A DNA stretch of 64,000 nucleotides from Vicugna pacos (Eukaryota; Chordata; Mammalia; Artiodactyla; Camelidae), in contig NC_133006.1 of assembly GCF_048564905.1 (NCBI RefSeq), positions 28,455,501 to 28,519,500 of the forward strand, read 5' to 3'. Below, in pieces: positions 33,605 through 45,454 of this stretch. Each line of letters opens with the position of its first letter. Within the stretch, counting starts at the first letter, position 1. The notes under the pieces were generated by a model. That model was not told the DNA's origin. It ran no database searches and worked only from the letters and a program-made list of their open reading frames with translations. The position numbers were made by a program, and so were the translations under genes.

Positions 33605-35611
33605 AGATTACATATAATTATCATAGAGATTCGGTTGTTAAGATAATTAATTCCACCATTCTTTAAAGGACAAAGTCAAGGCAGAAGCACTTCTGACTAT
33701 AACATCATGTTGTACAGGCAGATGTTCCTTTGCTGCAGCCAAACTTCCATGGTCAGTTGGTGAGGGAGTAGCAGTATAAACATATAGAATTTTAAAAGAG
33801 TTAGTTCTTCAATAGAATATCAATAAGACTTGAATTTGCAAGGAATCAACATGAAAAAGACAACTGCCATGGATTTGCACAAATAGTGGAGACAAAATTA
33901 AGACGGTCTGGATTTCCTTCTGAGCTGGTGGAGACAGAGCTTGAGATGAACCATTCAGTAACAGCTATTGCTTGGAAGTTGATTACAGACAGAGGGACTC
34001 AAAATTACAGGACAATCTGCTATATGGAAGTGGGAGAGAGTGAGGAGAAGAGAGCCAGGAAGTTTATTTACTTGAAGACTTTGTATTCAGTTTAGGGAGT
34101 TACTTAGAAAATTTAGTTACTGAAGAACTAGAGGCAAAAGAACTCCCAGTGCAGGGGGAACAAACTGGTAGTTTCGGGAAAGAACAGTTTCCCTGCAGCC
34201 ATCCTCCTTCCCCCAAAGGCAGAAAGCCAGCCAATCCCGGCTCCTCTCAAGACTCACCAGCCTTCCTGCTGCCACATATGCACATTAGTTATACTATTGT
34301 CTAATAATATCTGCTTGCTTCCTATCTCACAGGGATAGAGGAAGAATTAATGGTTTGAATTTTGTCAAGCACTCCAGGATCCCTAGAGATATGCAACATA
34401 AATATCTTATGACTGTATACATTATTCCTTTGACTTGTTCTATACCTCGTATGGGAAAGGAAGATATATGCATTTATCTAGCAAACACTGATATTTCTTT
34501 TAAAAATAAAATCAGATTTTATTGATTCCATTCTTTGGATTTTGAGAAAAGATAATTTTTTAAAATGGTTTTTACTTTTTTCATTTCCTCATCAGTGATT
34601 TATACAATATCTGTATTCTTATGACATATTCCCGTAGCCAATATATTTTAATCCTTGGAAAGAGCCGTTACAACCACTCTGTCTCAACATTAGTTTTTAA
34701 TTCAAGCACATGTGTTCTCTCTCTATATTCTATAGTCTCCCATCTCTTTAAAGAAAATATAAGAAAACTATCTGAAATAAAAAGATTGGAAATACATAAG
34801 CCCTATGAATTGCTATTGGTTCTTACTTAGAAAAATCATTGTATTTTTCTATCATAAAAGAATATATTTTATGCCCAGCTAATTAAGCCAATGTAATGCC
34901 ATTTACCTCAGTCAAAGAACAACAGAAGCAAAATATTTTAATACGATGAATAGATTGCTGACCAGGAGGTCCATCTCCTTCCTAATGTAAACCCTCCATC
35001 CTGATTCATTTCAAAGGCACCTGTACACAGAGAGGACTTGCTTCTGCATATCTGTGTTCAGCTGTGCTGTTTATGAGGAAGGAAAACTTTCTGTAGCAGT
35101 ATGCTGTGGATATACTCAGAACACCAATGAATTATTTAGTACTTGATTTGTCAAAGAAAGCTTGGCTACACTACAGTGACAGAGTTATACTGTAGAAATA
35201 GAATATTGTTTAAGAAATTATTGGTGCAAAAAAAGGCAACCAGAGCAGAGGCACAGTTGGTTTTCCAAATATACATACACAGCACTCACATTTATCATAA
35301 TTCAAGAGCTTTCCGGGAAAACTTCTAGCATGCTTTGCCTTTATAAAACTGTCTTTCTGTTCTGTGTGCATCTGTTGGCTGGGTTTTCCTCCCGTCCCTT
35401 TCTCTGTAGCCTTCTGTATTGATTTCTTTAAGGATCTCTTTTTACAACTTTTATTTAAGAAAAGAAGAATATTTCTTTTACATTATCTCTTCCTTTGTAG
35501 TACTTCTCAATCCCATATTGAATGGAATTACCTATATGTGTCCAATGACAAGTTTACTTTCTTTAATTTTTTTAAAAAACTTTACTTGTTTTTTAAATCA
35601 TTTCTCCTCTT
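33605..35611. other. Unannotated DNA
   Basis: No gene or named repeat was recognised. Bases 34130-34270 are more GC-rich than their surroundings. The frames at 33886-34095, 34621-34830 and 35364-35648 have no recognisable features. Confidence 0.5.
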
Positions 35612-35624
35612 CCTCACACCTTTT

Positions 35625-35834
35625 TTATTATTTTTAATGTATTTTTAATATATTTTTATTGAAGTATAGTCAGTTTACAATGTTCTGTCAATTTCTGGTG
35701 TACAGACAATACTTCACTTATATAGGAACATACTTTTTTTATTTTCATGTTCTTTTTCACCATAAGTTACTATAAGATATTGAATATAGTTCCCTTTGCT
35801 ATACAGTATAAACTTGTTGTTTACCCATTGTGTA

Positions 35835-35877
<43 letters not shown>

Positions 35878-37471
35878 GTATATATTAGTTAGTATCTGCA
35901 AATTTTGAACTCCCAATTTATCCCTTCCCATCTCCTTCCCCTCTGGTAACCATAGTTTGTTTTCTGTGTCTGTGAGTTTGTTTCTATTTTATAAATAAGT
36001 TTGTTTGTCTTGTTTTTTTTTTAGAGTCCACATATAAGTGATATCATATATTTTTCTTTCTCTTTCTGGCTTACTTCACTTAGAATATCAATCTCCAGGG
36101 CCATCCATGTTGCTGCAAATGGCATTATTTTATTATTTTTTTATGGCTGAGTAGTGTTCTATTGTATAAATATACCACAACTTCTGTATCCAATCATTAG
36201 TTGGTGGACATTTAGGTTGTTTCTATATCTTGGCTATTGTAAATAGTGCTACTGTGAACACTGGGGTGCATGTGTTTTTTGAATTAAAGTTTCCTCTGGA
36301 TATATGACCAGGAGTGAGATTGCTGGATTATATGGTTAAGTCTATTTTTAGTTTTTTTGGTAATCTCCATACTGTTTTCCATAATGGCTACACTAAACTA
36401 CATTCCCACCAACAGTGTAGGAGGATTCCCTTTTCTCCACACCCCCTCCAGCATTTATTGTTCATGGACTTTTAAATGATGGCCATTCTGACTAGTGTGA
36501 GGTGATACCATATTGTAGTTTTGATTTGCATTTCTCTGATAATTAGCAATATTGAGTATTTTTTCATGTGCCTATTGGCCATTTGTATGTCTTCATTAGA
36601 GAATTGCTTGTTTAGGTGTTCTGCCTAATTTTTGGATTGGGTTTGTTTTTTTCTTAATAAGTTGCATAAGCTGTTTATATATTCTGGAAATTAAGCCCTT
36701 GTCAGTCTCATGTTTTGCAAATATTTTCTCCCATTCCTCTATGTCGTCCTTTTGTTCTGCTTTTGGTTTCCTTTGCTGCGCAAAAGCTTATGTTTAATTA
36801 GGTCCCATTTATTTATTTTTGCTTTTATTTCTATTGCTTGGGTAGATTGTCCCAGGAGAACATTGCTGAGATTTATGTCAGATAATGTTTTGCCTGTGTT
36901 TTCTTCTAAGAGGTTTATAGTGTCTTGTCTTATGTTTATGTCTTTAAGCCATTTTGAGTTTATTTTTGTGTATGGTGTGAGGGAGTATTCTAACTTCATT
37001 GATCTACATGCAGCTGTCCAGTTTTCCCAACACCATTTGCTGAAGAGACTATCTTTACTCCATTGTATGTTCTTGCCTCCTTTGTCAAAGAATAATTTGC
37101 CAAAAGTTTGTGGGTTAATTTCTGGTCTCTCTATTCTGTTCCGTTGTTCCATATGTCTGTTTTTGTACCCATATCATGCTGTTTTGATTACTGTAGCTCT
37201 GTAGTATTGTCTGAAGTCTGGAAAGTTTATTCCTACAACTTCATTTTGTTTCTTCAATAATGCTTTGGCAATTCTGAGTCTTTTGTGATTCCATATAAAT
37301 TTTAGGATTATTTGTTCTAATTCTGTGAAAAATGTCTTGGATAATTTGGTAGGGACGGCATTAAATCTGTAGATTGCTTTAGGTTGTATAGCCATTATAA
37401 CAATATTAATTTTTCTAATCCAAGAACCTGGGATATCTTTCCATTTCTTTAAGTCATCTTTAAATGAATCC
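35625..37471 (-). mobile_element. 5'-truncated L1 with ORF2 C-terminal half and 3' UTR
   Basis: The element's 3' end is at the left (T-rich 35625-35650) and its 5' truncation at the right. The minus frames 37174-37395 and 36739-37152 read '[20 protein letters not shown]' and 'QRNRIERPEINPQTFGKLFF', 'LEENTGKTLSDINLSNVLLG', which is the L1 ORF2 C-terminal half. A TGA between them interrupts one original frame (after ..TVIKTA), and more stops follow. The sequence then continues through the ORF2 tail ('ATWMALEIDILSEVSQKEKE') to about 36020 and a ~390-bp 3' UTR. A direct repeat flanks the copy: 'cctcacacctttt' (35612-35624) and 'cctcatacctttt' (37472-37484), with one mismatch. Dead, middle-aged L1. 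Confidence 0.93.
35835..35877 (+). repeat. (TATC)n microsatellite inside L1 3' UTR
   Basis: About ten TATC units arise where the L1 3' UTR has a short 'tatctat' seed. The expansion therefore post-dates the insertion. Confidence 0.95.
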
Positions 37472-37484
37472 CCTCATACCTTTT

Positions 37485-37985
37485 AAAAACTGACAGTTTT
37501 CATTGTTCAACTTCTTTGTGTCCTCAGATCCCAAAACAGAATATCCTTGCTTTGCCTGCTTATGATATTCATGGATTTCAGTCATCTCAGTTTAGTTAAA
37601 TAAGACCAGTCCTCAAAGGGCACATTCAAGTTTTAACTACCATGGTATATTAACCACAAGTGACTGCATGAAGTACAAATTTTGCTGTTAGCTCTTCAGC
37701 CCACAAATCACTCATACATAAATAACAGATGAGCATCACCAGCAGTTACCAATAACATCATTTCTTTCACAGTCTGTTGATGATTGGTCCTGTTGTTCAG
37801 TTCATGCACAAACAGCAAACCGTATAGTTGTGTTTCCTTCATATCTCTCAGTGCTAAAACCAGATGATATTGTACATAAATAGATACTTGAATTTAGAAA
37901 TTTGTCAACAAAAATGAAAATTCAGTTAGGAAACAAAACATGACATCACTGAGAGTGAAATTTGAATTGAACATAGAAGAAGTGC
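37485..37985. other. Unannotated DNA, possibly part of the Tigger relic
   Basis: Unique-looking sequence upstream of the Tigger-like coding remnant. The words 'gagcatcaccagcagttacc' and 'aacatcatttctttcacag' may belong to the same element, but no terminal repeat is visible. Confidence 0.35.
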
Positions 37986-37989
37986 TAGA

Positions 37990-38377
37990 AGACAGCTAAT
38001 CCCAGGGATGTTGATCTTGCAGCCCTAGACTCTAGACTGTAGATAAGCTGCCTAGACCCTAAATATGCTACCAGAGAAGCTGGATGAAGGCAAACCTATT
38101 GACATAAGTAAGAAAAGTGACTGTGATCAAAAGGATGAGGATGTTCTAGAGCAAATGACACTGACATGAAACTTCACATAAAAGGAACTCTTCAGAGGTT
38201 TTTCATGTCTTTTAAAAGATAAAATGTTAAAAGCTGATGAAGACTTAAAAATGGGTATGAAAATTCAATAAAACATAGAAGAGATAGTCACTCCTTCCTC
38301 CTTACTGTAATTTATCCTATGAGAAAAAAGCACGCACTGTTAAAATGACCTTTGATAAGCTTCTTACAAAGAACTAA
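37990..38377 (+). mobile_element. Tigger/pogo-type transposase 3' remnant
   Basis: Translating in pieces gives 'LPEKLDEGKPIDISKKSDCD' and 'KDEDVLEQMTLT' (38065-38160), 'KMLKADEDLKMGMKIQ' (38222-38270), then 'NIEEIVTPSSLL', and finally 'YEKKARTVKMTFDKLLTKN' followed by a stop at 38375-38377. This order resembles the C-terminal tail of Tigger (pogo/CENP-B-like) transposases, for which I recall KMLEADPNLERSM, IEKMLAPYRKLYDEKK and TVQTTLDKFFTK. Several stops and frame changes make it dead. It could alternatively be a retrocopy of a Tigger-derived host gene. No terminal repeats are visible, so the limits are those of the coding match. Confidence 0.55.
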
Positions 38378-38379
38378 AG

Positions 38380-39590
38380 CACTAATTTTCAATATTTCTA
38401 ATGTGTGAAATTATGATGTACTAAACAAATATTAGTTTTACTGTTTCTTGTTCCTCTAAACATTTATAACTGACATTGCAGTTTTAATGTTTTGACACAA
38501 TTTTTAGAGGAAACAGAACAACAGTATTTTTTTCCATTGCTTATTCTGATCACATTGCATGATTTCAGCTTGTACAGACGTTTCAACACAACCACACTCT
38601 TGTGCAAAATGAGAGCTACCTGCACTTAAAAGTTTAAAAAATAAAAAAGTTGTAGTTCTGTCAATTCTGCCAAGATATTTACAATACTTAATATATCTTA
38701 GTGTCACATATACTTAGTGGCACGCTGACTGATAAAAATCTGGGGCTGCTTTGTTTTGAAGTAATTTTGTAGGTGTGTTCTCCATATTTGATGTTCCAGG
38801 GAATTCAAATCAAAAAGGTCACTGTCCAGGTGCTAAAATCATCATCCTTGTGGAGAGTACAGTGCTCCCAGCATTTTTTGATCATTTTTATTGTAATAAA
38901 TGAATGGCACTTTACTATGTAGTTTTCTTGTTTTGTTTTATTTTTAGAGTTATGTTAACTGTTTGTCCCTAAAGATTCTCCAGGTTTCCTCTGTGAACAA
39001 AATCCCTCTTTCTTCCTACTGTGTCTTTTTTTAAAGCTATTTGTTGTGAAATAAAATATTCTAATGAATATATTGGGGTCAGTTAGGCATGTCTGATGTA
39101 ATGAATATCCAATGAGTGCCTGTTAGGTGCCCTATTCAGAACTGGATCCTGGAGCTATAAAGACAAATAAGATGCAGTTCCTTATATGATGTGGGGGAGT
39201 ATTTTTTCTGCAAGATAAGTTAACACATATCCTGCTTTAGGTCAGGAAAAAGAAACTCCCCTCCACTGGTCATTTCTTATACTGAATAAACTTTCAGTCT
39301 GTGGTGGCTTTCCATGTTAATAAAGCTTGCATATACGGGGGCTATTTTTATGATCATTTGGATCTGTCTAATTTTAGTTTGACTTCTTATTTAAATAAAG
39401 TGGGATGAGCAGAGTAAAGGAGTGATGGGAGTGTGGTGAATTTAATCAGAAGGATTTCTCCTCGAGGATGATTTAGAAGAGTTCCATGAAATCCAGTTAT
39501 ACCTAGCTTTGAGAAATAAAAATATATTTCAGAGGAAAGGCCATCTGAAGTAATTATGCTGTTTTCTCTGCCTTTGCCTTCTTGTTGAAG
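38380..39590. other. Unannotated DNA
   Basis: No gene. Bases 38380-38930 may be the non-coding 3' part of the Tigger-like element. Bases 39110-39210 ('gagtgcctgttaggtgccct', 'aagacaaataagatgcagtt') look like an eroded MIR/LINE-tail repeat of the 'tgagcacctactatgtgcc' type. Confidence 0.4.
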
Positions 39591-39592
39591 AA

Positions 39593-39840
39593 TAGCATGC
39601 TGGTTAGCAGCTGAATCTCCTAGGACTTACAGGTTTTTAATTCTGGTCCTACCCTTTCTTACTGAATGGTTTCAGCTAACTTTTTTACTTGCTTCTGTTT
39701 CCTTGTTTTTAAAAAGTAAGATATAATAGTATTATCCATATAGTCATTTTGAAAATTAAATAAGATAAAAAATACAGAACTTTTGACACAGTACCTGGTA
39801 TATTTTAGGTGTTAGAAACATAATAGATGCCATTATTAGT
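39593..39840 (+). mobile_element. MIR SINE
   Basis: Near full-length: 'atagcatgctggttagcagc', 'taattctggtcctacccttt', 'cttgcttctgtttccttgtt', 'agtaagatataatagtatta', 'aaattaaataagataaaaaa' and the end 'gacacagtacctggtatatt', 'ttaggtgttagaa'. Diverged and inactive. Confidence 0.85.
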
Positions 39841-39844
39841 CTCT

Positions 39845-41576
39845 TTAAATACATACACAGAAATGCACAGCACAGCTATGCACACACATATGCAAACACA
39901 CTCAACCCAAGTAGACAGTATCTTGAGAGTCTGAACTCATTATATTCTTTAAGGCCTCTTTTAAGAGGAGACCAAAGATGATCAGAAATAAATGTACATT
40001 AGTGATTAACTTACGTTGGGTATCTTGGGGTGAATTATGCAAGCCATCACTCAAAAAAATGAAAACAAAATTTTTATTCTTCCTTTATCCAGCTTTCCAT
40101 TTGGCGAAATTCAGTTTGATTGTTTTTTACTTGAACATTCACTTCCTCTGGTACCATAATTAATGGCAAAGAAATGTTTATGGCTTACCTTTTATTCATC
40201 AGGAAAAAAAAGATGACTGGAATAGAATGAGTAAATACAGATTTATTTCTGACAATAGTAGTTTAGGTAGAAAAGTTATATGCTAAGTATTCCTTCCCTG
40301 TGAAAGTTATACAAATATAACTGAATTTGTTTGATAGATTCAGGTTAAGTGAATGTGATATAAATATTTATAAAACACAATTGTATTATATACATAATTT
40401 ATATATTTATACACATACATATTCCATAGATATATAATGGAAAATGTACTGAGGAATAAATTTTGTGCATAAATCATGCTATGAGGTTTAAGTACCTTCT
40501 TCACAAAAAATTAAAAATAAGGACCAGAAAGTATCCCTCAAGAATCAGAGCTAAACAAACCTAAGTTGTGCCTCTAGGATTATTGAAAGTATTTAGTTTA
40601 TGAGAAGAGTTGGAACATTACAGCTACTAAATTATATACAAATATGATCATCCTTATAATGATCAACAAAACCTTAACCCTGATACAATTTTATAGTGTT
40701 ACTATCTTGTATGGTCCAAGGAAATACACCAAGTGTTATCTTAACTTTCTCTCCTTGTATTAATCAAGGGTTGATGACCATGACTTAAGGCCTGAAAATA
40801 CTGTGGTTGAAAGCCTTGGCAGAGGGAAAGCCAAGGCGTATGTGCACAGGGTTATTTATCATGCTGTCACAGACCCCTAGGGAAGTGCAGTTCCAACCAA
40901 TTTATTACAATGTTGTTTTCATTTTTACTGGGCGCGGGAAGGACTGACACAGGGGCCATCGCACTGTGATCTGCACTAGAGCAGTAGTAGTGACAATGCT
41001 ACTTGGCTTGCACATTTTTTATGGCATCTGCTTTTTCCTGACTCTGCTCTCTTTCCCATAACATTTAAGAGCATTCATTAAACTCAGTAGAAGCCCAGGA
41101 CTGTGTACGTGTGGTAAGGACAGAGAGTAGAAGGTGAGGAGGTTGGAACCAATGAATGCTACCCAGAACTCTATGCAGGGTACTTGCAAATGTGACTTAT
41201 TTGAGCCCCTAATGCCTTATGTAGGGCAATTCAATAAACGAGACCTCCAAATGCTGTCTCTCTACCAAGATGTAAGATGGCTAAATGTGATACTGAACTA
41301 CAGAAATCACTAACTCTCTCTTTCTAATATAAAGCACACAAAAAACAGAATTCAGGGTAGTGAAAAGTGTTGGGTTGAAAGTCACAAAGCTGAAGGAAGT
41401 GAAGAATTTGTTTTAATCTTCTGCAAACTTGATATATGTGACTCCCCATTTCTTTTTCTCTCACATGGTCAGAAAGTAGCTCATTTCAAATATTCATCTA
41501 TGATAATTCCTCCTTGAAATAATTGCAAACCAGGAATCAGTTAATCAGTTGCTACAAGTTGTGGATATTTCCTGAG

Positions 41577-41614
<38 letters not shown>

Positions 41615-41885
41615 GGCAACATCAAAGAGAAATGCATGCTGAATTTTGAGCTCAGCTGTATGAAGAAAGCAAAACACAGTAACATCCTTTATCCCCAAAG
41701 TATGGTATATACCTTATGTCAGTGCTTTCTCTCTTTACTACCCATGCACCGTTACAGACTTTATCCAAATGAGTGAGCATTTGCATGGGAGAGTGACGTT
41801 TTTGTGCATCAAATATTCATCTTCTAAGAACTTGAAAAACTATTAATAATACATGTTGTGCGAATATAAGATATATTTATACATT
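39845..41885. other. Unannotated DNA
   Basis: No gene or named repeat was recognised. A CpG-bearing 'gggcgcgggaagg' sits at about 40930 in otherwise CpG-poor DNA. The GT repeat is listed separately. Confidence 0.5.
41580..41611 (+). repeat. (GT)n microsatellite
   Basis: About sixteen perfect GT units. The start of the 64-codon frame at 41582 is a Cys-Val artefact of it. Confidence 0.95.
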
Positions 41886-41889
41886 TAGA

Positions 41890-42060
41890 AGTTGTTTTCA
41901 CATCTGCTATTCTATTTAATCTGTCCAAAATGCCTTGAAACTTAATAAGGGAGCTTATCTTTTAACAGCTAAAAGTAACTGAGAACAGAGAAGTTAAATG
42001 ACCACTTCAAGTTACTACTTAATTAGCCACAGTCACAACTAGTACCCAGGATTAACATTA
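41890..42060 (-). mobile_element. MIR SINE fragment, inverted
   Basis: 'tctgctattctatttaatct', 'gagcttatcttttaacagct', 'agagaagttaaatgaccact', 'tcaagttactacttaatt' and 'gtacccaggattaac' follow the reverse-complement MIR order (ttatccccattttacag, gaggttaagtgacttgcc, acccaggattcgaac). Confidence 0.7.
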
Positions 42061-42199
42061 CTAAATTGCATATTGTGCAGATATTGTAACAGAAATTAGA
42101 TCTGTACAGACTTTAGTTTCTTTTCTAACATTTCTAAATCAAATATGTTAGCAGAGACAGAGACCTAAGACGGGAACAGAAAACCATCCTGCTAAGATT

Positions 42200-42515
42200 A
42201 TGTTGTCTAACATGGTAACCCATGGTCACATGTTCCTTTTGAGCACTTAAAATGGGTTAAACCAAATTAAGATGTGTTGTAAGGATAAAATACACACCAA
42301 ATTTGAAAAACTTAGTACAAAAAAATGTAAAATATCTTGTTAATAATTTTATATTGATTACATGTTGAAACAATTTGTGTTGGACATATCAAATTAAATA
42401 AAACATATCACTAAATTTAATTTTATTTGTTTTGTTTGAACTTTTTATGTGGATATTTGAAATTTTAAGTTGTACCTGTGGCTCACAATATATTTCTATT
42501 GTATCATACTGATGC
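42200..42515 (+). mobile_element. hAT-Charlie-type non-autonomous element
   Basis: The body matches a hAT family whose consensus I recall as tgtccaatatggtagccactagcc, gagcacttgaaatgtggc, aattgagatgtgctgtaag, aaaatacacaccggattt and tttctattggacagcgctg. Here I see 'ttgtctaacatggtaaccca', 'gagcacttaaaatgggtta', 'aattaagatgtgttgtaagg', 'ataaaatacacaccaaattt', 'ttatattgattacatgttga' and the end 'gctcacaatatatttctatt'. The terminal inverted repeats are eroded. The precise family name is uncertain. Confidence 0.75.
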
Positions 42516-43971
42516 AGTTGATTTCCAAATATTTGGAAATTAAGCAAAATTACTTCTAAATAAATTTATGGTCAGGAAAGAAATCACAAGAAATATTCAG
42601 AACTATTTCAAGTGGAATGAGTATGATAATACAACATACCTAAAATTGTAGAACAATAAGAAAAAATTCTTTGAAAGAAATTTATAGAAAAGAAGAAAAA
42701 TGTAAAAACAAATATCTCAGTTTCTATTTTAAGAGGTGAGAAATGATACCAGTTTAAGAGGAGATAGGAAAACTTCCCAACTCATTTTTGTGAGATTTGT
42801 GTAACTGTGAAACAAAGCCTGACAACAACAATTCATCAAAGAAAAGAATTTCAGAGTTTCAGATCAGAAACTCTCATGATACAGATGCAAAATTCTGTAA
42901 GAAATGACAGCAAATAAAATCTACCAATACAGGAAAAAAAATAATGTATCATTTTCAGGGTGTGTTTACCCCAGAAATACATGACTTGTTCAAGATTAGA
43001 AAAATAAATTGATGTAATTTGCCATATGAGACTAGAAGGGAAAAGTCCTATGATTATCTCAATTGATGCTTTAAAAAGCCCTTGATAAAATCCAACACCC
43101 ATTGATAATAAAATCTCTCAGCAAATTCCAAAATTAGGAAAACTTCCTTAATAGAATGAAAGAACACCTATGAAAAACCTACAGCTAACTTTGTAATAGT
43201 GAAATATCAAAGTGTTTTCCCGAATTTGGTAATAAGAATGGATGTTTATTCTTAGACTTAAATAATGGAGAGAAATACTATATCCATGGATCTGTAGATG
43301 CAGTACTTTCAATATACCTTTCTCCCCACCTTTCTTTATAGAAGCAATGCAATCTGAATCAAAATTTCAACATGATTTTGGTAGAAATTGACAAGCTGAT
43401 TCTAAAATTTACATCAAAATGTAAACAAACTAGAATAACTAGAACAATTTTTCACATCTGATTTCAAAACTTACTGCAATGCTGCAATAATCAGGAGAGT
43501 GTTGTGATGGAGTTAGCATAGACATAGACAAATAGATAAATGTGACTGACCTTCATATCACAAACAGACCTACAGAGCTAAATTATGGCCATACACCAAT
43601 TCAATTTAGTGGGGCTATCTTTTAACAAACAATACTGAAACAACTAAAGACAAGGACTATGACCACTGTATCACATGATACACTAATTAATTCAAGAAGA
43701 ATTATAAACTTAACCATAAAAGCTGGAATAATAAAGCTCCTAGAAATATAGGAGAATATCCTTACAATCTTGGAGTAAGTAAATATTTTTATAGGAGGCA
43801 AAAAGTACAAAAATGAAAGGGGCATATAAGGAAAAATGATAAAGTGAACTTCATCAAAATCAAAGTTGTCTACTCACCAAAAGAGGCTACAGTCTAGGAA
43901 AAATTGTGTCTCTATGTCCAGAAAATACAAAAAAACTCCTACAGATCAATAATAAGAAAACAAGTTACTTG

Positions 43972-44328
43972 TGTCAGGCAGAATAATAGGCATGTAGTTC
44001 CCCCCAAAAGATATCCACCTCGTAATTTCTGGAGCCTGTGTATACATTACTTTGCATGGCAAAAGGAATTTGCAGGTGTGATTAAATCAAGCATTTTGAG
44101 ATGAAGAGATTATTCTGGGTTATCTGGGCAAGCTCAATCTAATCACCCAGGTTCTTGAAATCAGAGAATCTTTTCAGTACTGAGTTCAGAGAGAAAGGGA
44201 GATGTGACTTCAAAGAATGGTTAGAGGGATCGAACATTCCTGCCTTTGAAGATGGAGGAAACTTGTATTGTTTTAAGCCACTAAGCTTGTGGTAATTTGT
44301 TACAGCAGCAATAGAAAAGTAATACACA
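43972..44328 (+). mobile_element. MaLR solo LTR, MLT1C/D-like (fossil)
   Basis: A solo LTR of an ERVL-MaLR retrotransposon lying inside the old L1. It begins 'tgtcaggcagaataatagg', includes 'atatccacctcgtaatttct', 'catggcaaaaggaatttgca' and 'ggtgtgattaaatcaagcat', and ends 'gttttaagccactaagcttg', 'tggtaatttgttacagcagc'. The subfamily is from memory. It is of early-mammalian age and non-coding. Confidence 0.85.
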
Positions 44329-44526
44329 ACCCACATAAAATTGCACAAAGACTTGAACAGATAATGAGGCAAAAGATAAAGGAATGACCTAATAAGCTTC
44401 TACGAAGATGCTTGACTTTGTTATTCTTTAGGGAAATGCAAACTAATCCCAGAACGAGATATCATTCTAAGACCACTAGAATGAGTGTTGTTACAAAATG
44501 AAATCAAACTTAATATACAATATCTA

Positions 44527-44887
44527 TGTTATGGATTAAATATTCATGTTCCACCGAAATGTCTATGTTGAAGCCCCAATCCCTCGTGTGATGATATTTC
44601 GAGGTGGAACCTAAAGGAGGTAATTAGGTCATGAAGGTGGAGCCCTCATGAATGGGATTAGTGCCCTTATAAGAAAAGACAGGAAACTGACAACTTCTCT
44701 TTCTGCCTTGTGAGGACATAGCAAGAAGGTGACAGTCTGCAAACCAGGAAGAGAGTCCTCACCATAAGTTAAATCAGCTGGCTCCTTGATCTTGGACTCC
44801 CTAGCCTCCAGAACTGTGAGAAATAAATGTTTGTTGTTTAATCCTCCCAGTCTATTGTATTTTCTATAGCAGCCTGCACTAAAATAA
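44527..44887 (+). mobile_element. MaLR solo LTR, MLT1A/B-like (fossil)
   Basis: A second solo LTR in the same L1 and in the same orientation. It shows 'tgttatggattaaatattca', 'gaagccccaatccctcgtgt', 'gaggtaattaggtcatgaag', 'gtggagccctcatgaatggg' and 'cagcctccagaactgtgaga'. It is a different, probably younger subfamily than the copy at 43972. No internal part is attached. Confidence 0.88.
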
Positions 44888-45454
44888 TTGGCAAGAATGT
44901 AGAGCAACTAGTAGGACTATAAAGTGGCACCATCACGTGTAGAACTGTTCACATCTCCACAAGGAGACTTGTACAGGATTTTCATAGCAACTTTATTCAC
45001 TAATTCCTAAAAACTGGAATATGCAATGCCATGAATGAGGGAATAAACAAACAAATCATGGCATATTCCAACCAAAAATACATTACCCAACAAGAAAAAG
45101 AAATGTACAACTGATAAAAATAACAACAGGATAAACTTCAAAAACATGTTGCGTGAAAACATCATACAATGAAATATATAATTTTATTACATATATTGTT
45201 ATAAATCAGACTAACTTAAACTTGAGTTAAATTAATCTCTCGATTCAATGTGATAGAAATTAGAGAGTGGTTGCCTTGAGTTTGAGAGAATTGATGAGAA
45301 AGAGACTTGAGGAAATTTTTAAGATGATGATACCTATCATTTCTTGTTTAGAGTGATGGTTTTATTGGCAGATAAAACAGCCAACACTACTTGAACTTAA
45401 GATCTGTACATTTCATTTTGTATCAATCACACTTTAATACTCTAGTCTTGCACA

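Larger units (their letters stand above)
42535..45450 (+). mobile_element. Old L1 (L1M-type) interrupted by two MaLR LTRs
   Basis: One L1 copy in three pieces: 42535-43971, 44329-44526 and 44888-45450. The first piece holds ORF2 text such as 'aaagaaatcacaagaaatat', 'atgattatctcaattgatgc' (ISIDA motif), 'gataaaatccaacacccatt' and 'aatcaggagagtgttgtg'. The second continues with 'tgttattctttagggaaatg', 'caaactaatcccagaacgag' and 'atatcattctaagaccacta'. The third runs 'aatgtagagcaactagtagg' through the 3' end 'gatctgtacatttcattttg', 'tatcaatcacactttaatac'. Continuity across both LTRs shows the L1 is older than either. Many stops; no intact frame. Confidence 0.85.

Noticed and set aside
36710-37204. 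164-codon plus-strand open frame
   Set aside because: It is the antisense shadow of L1 ORF2 on the minus strand.
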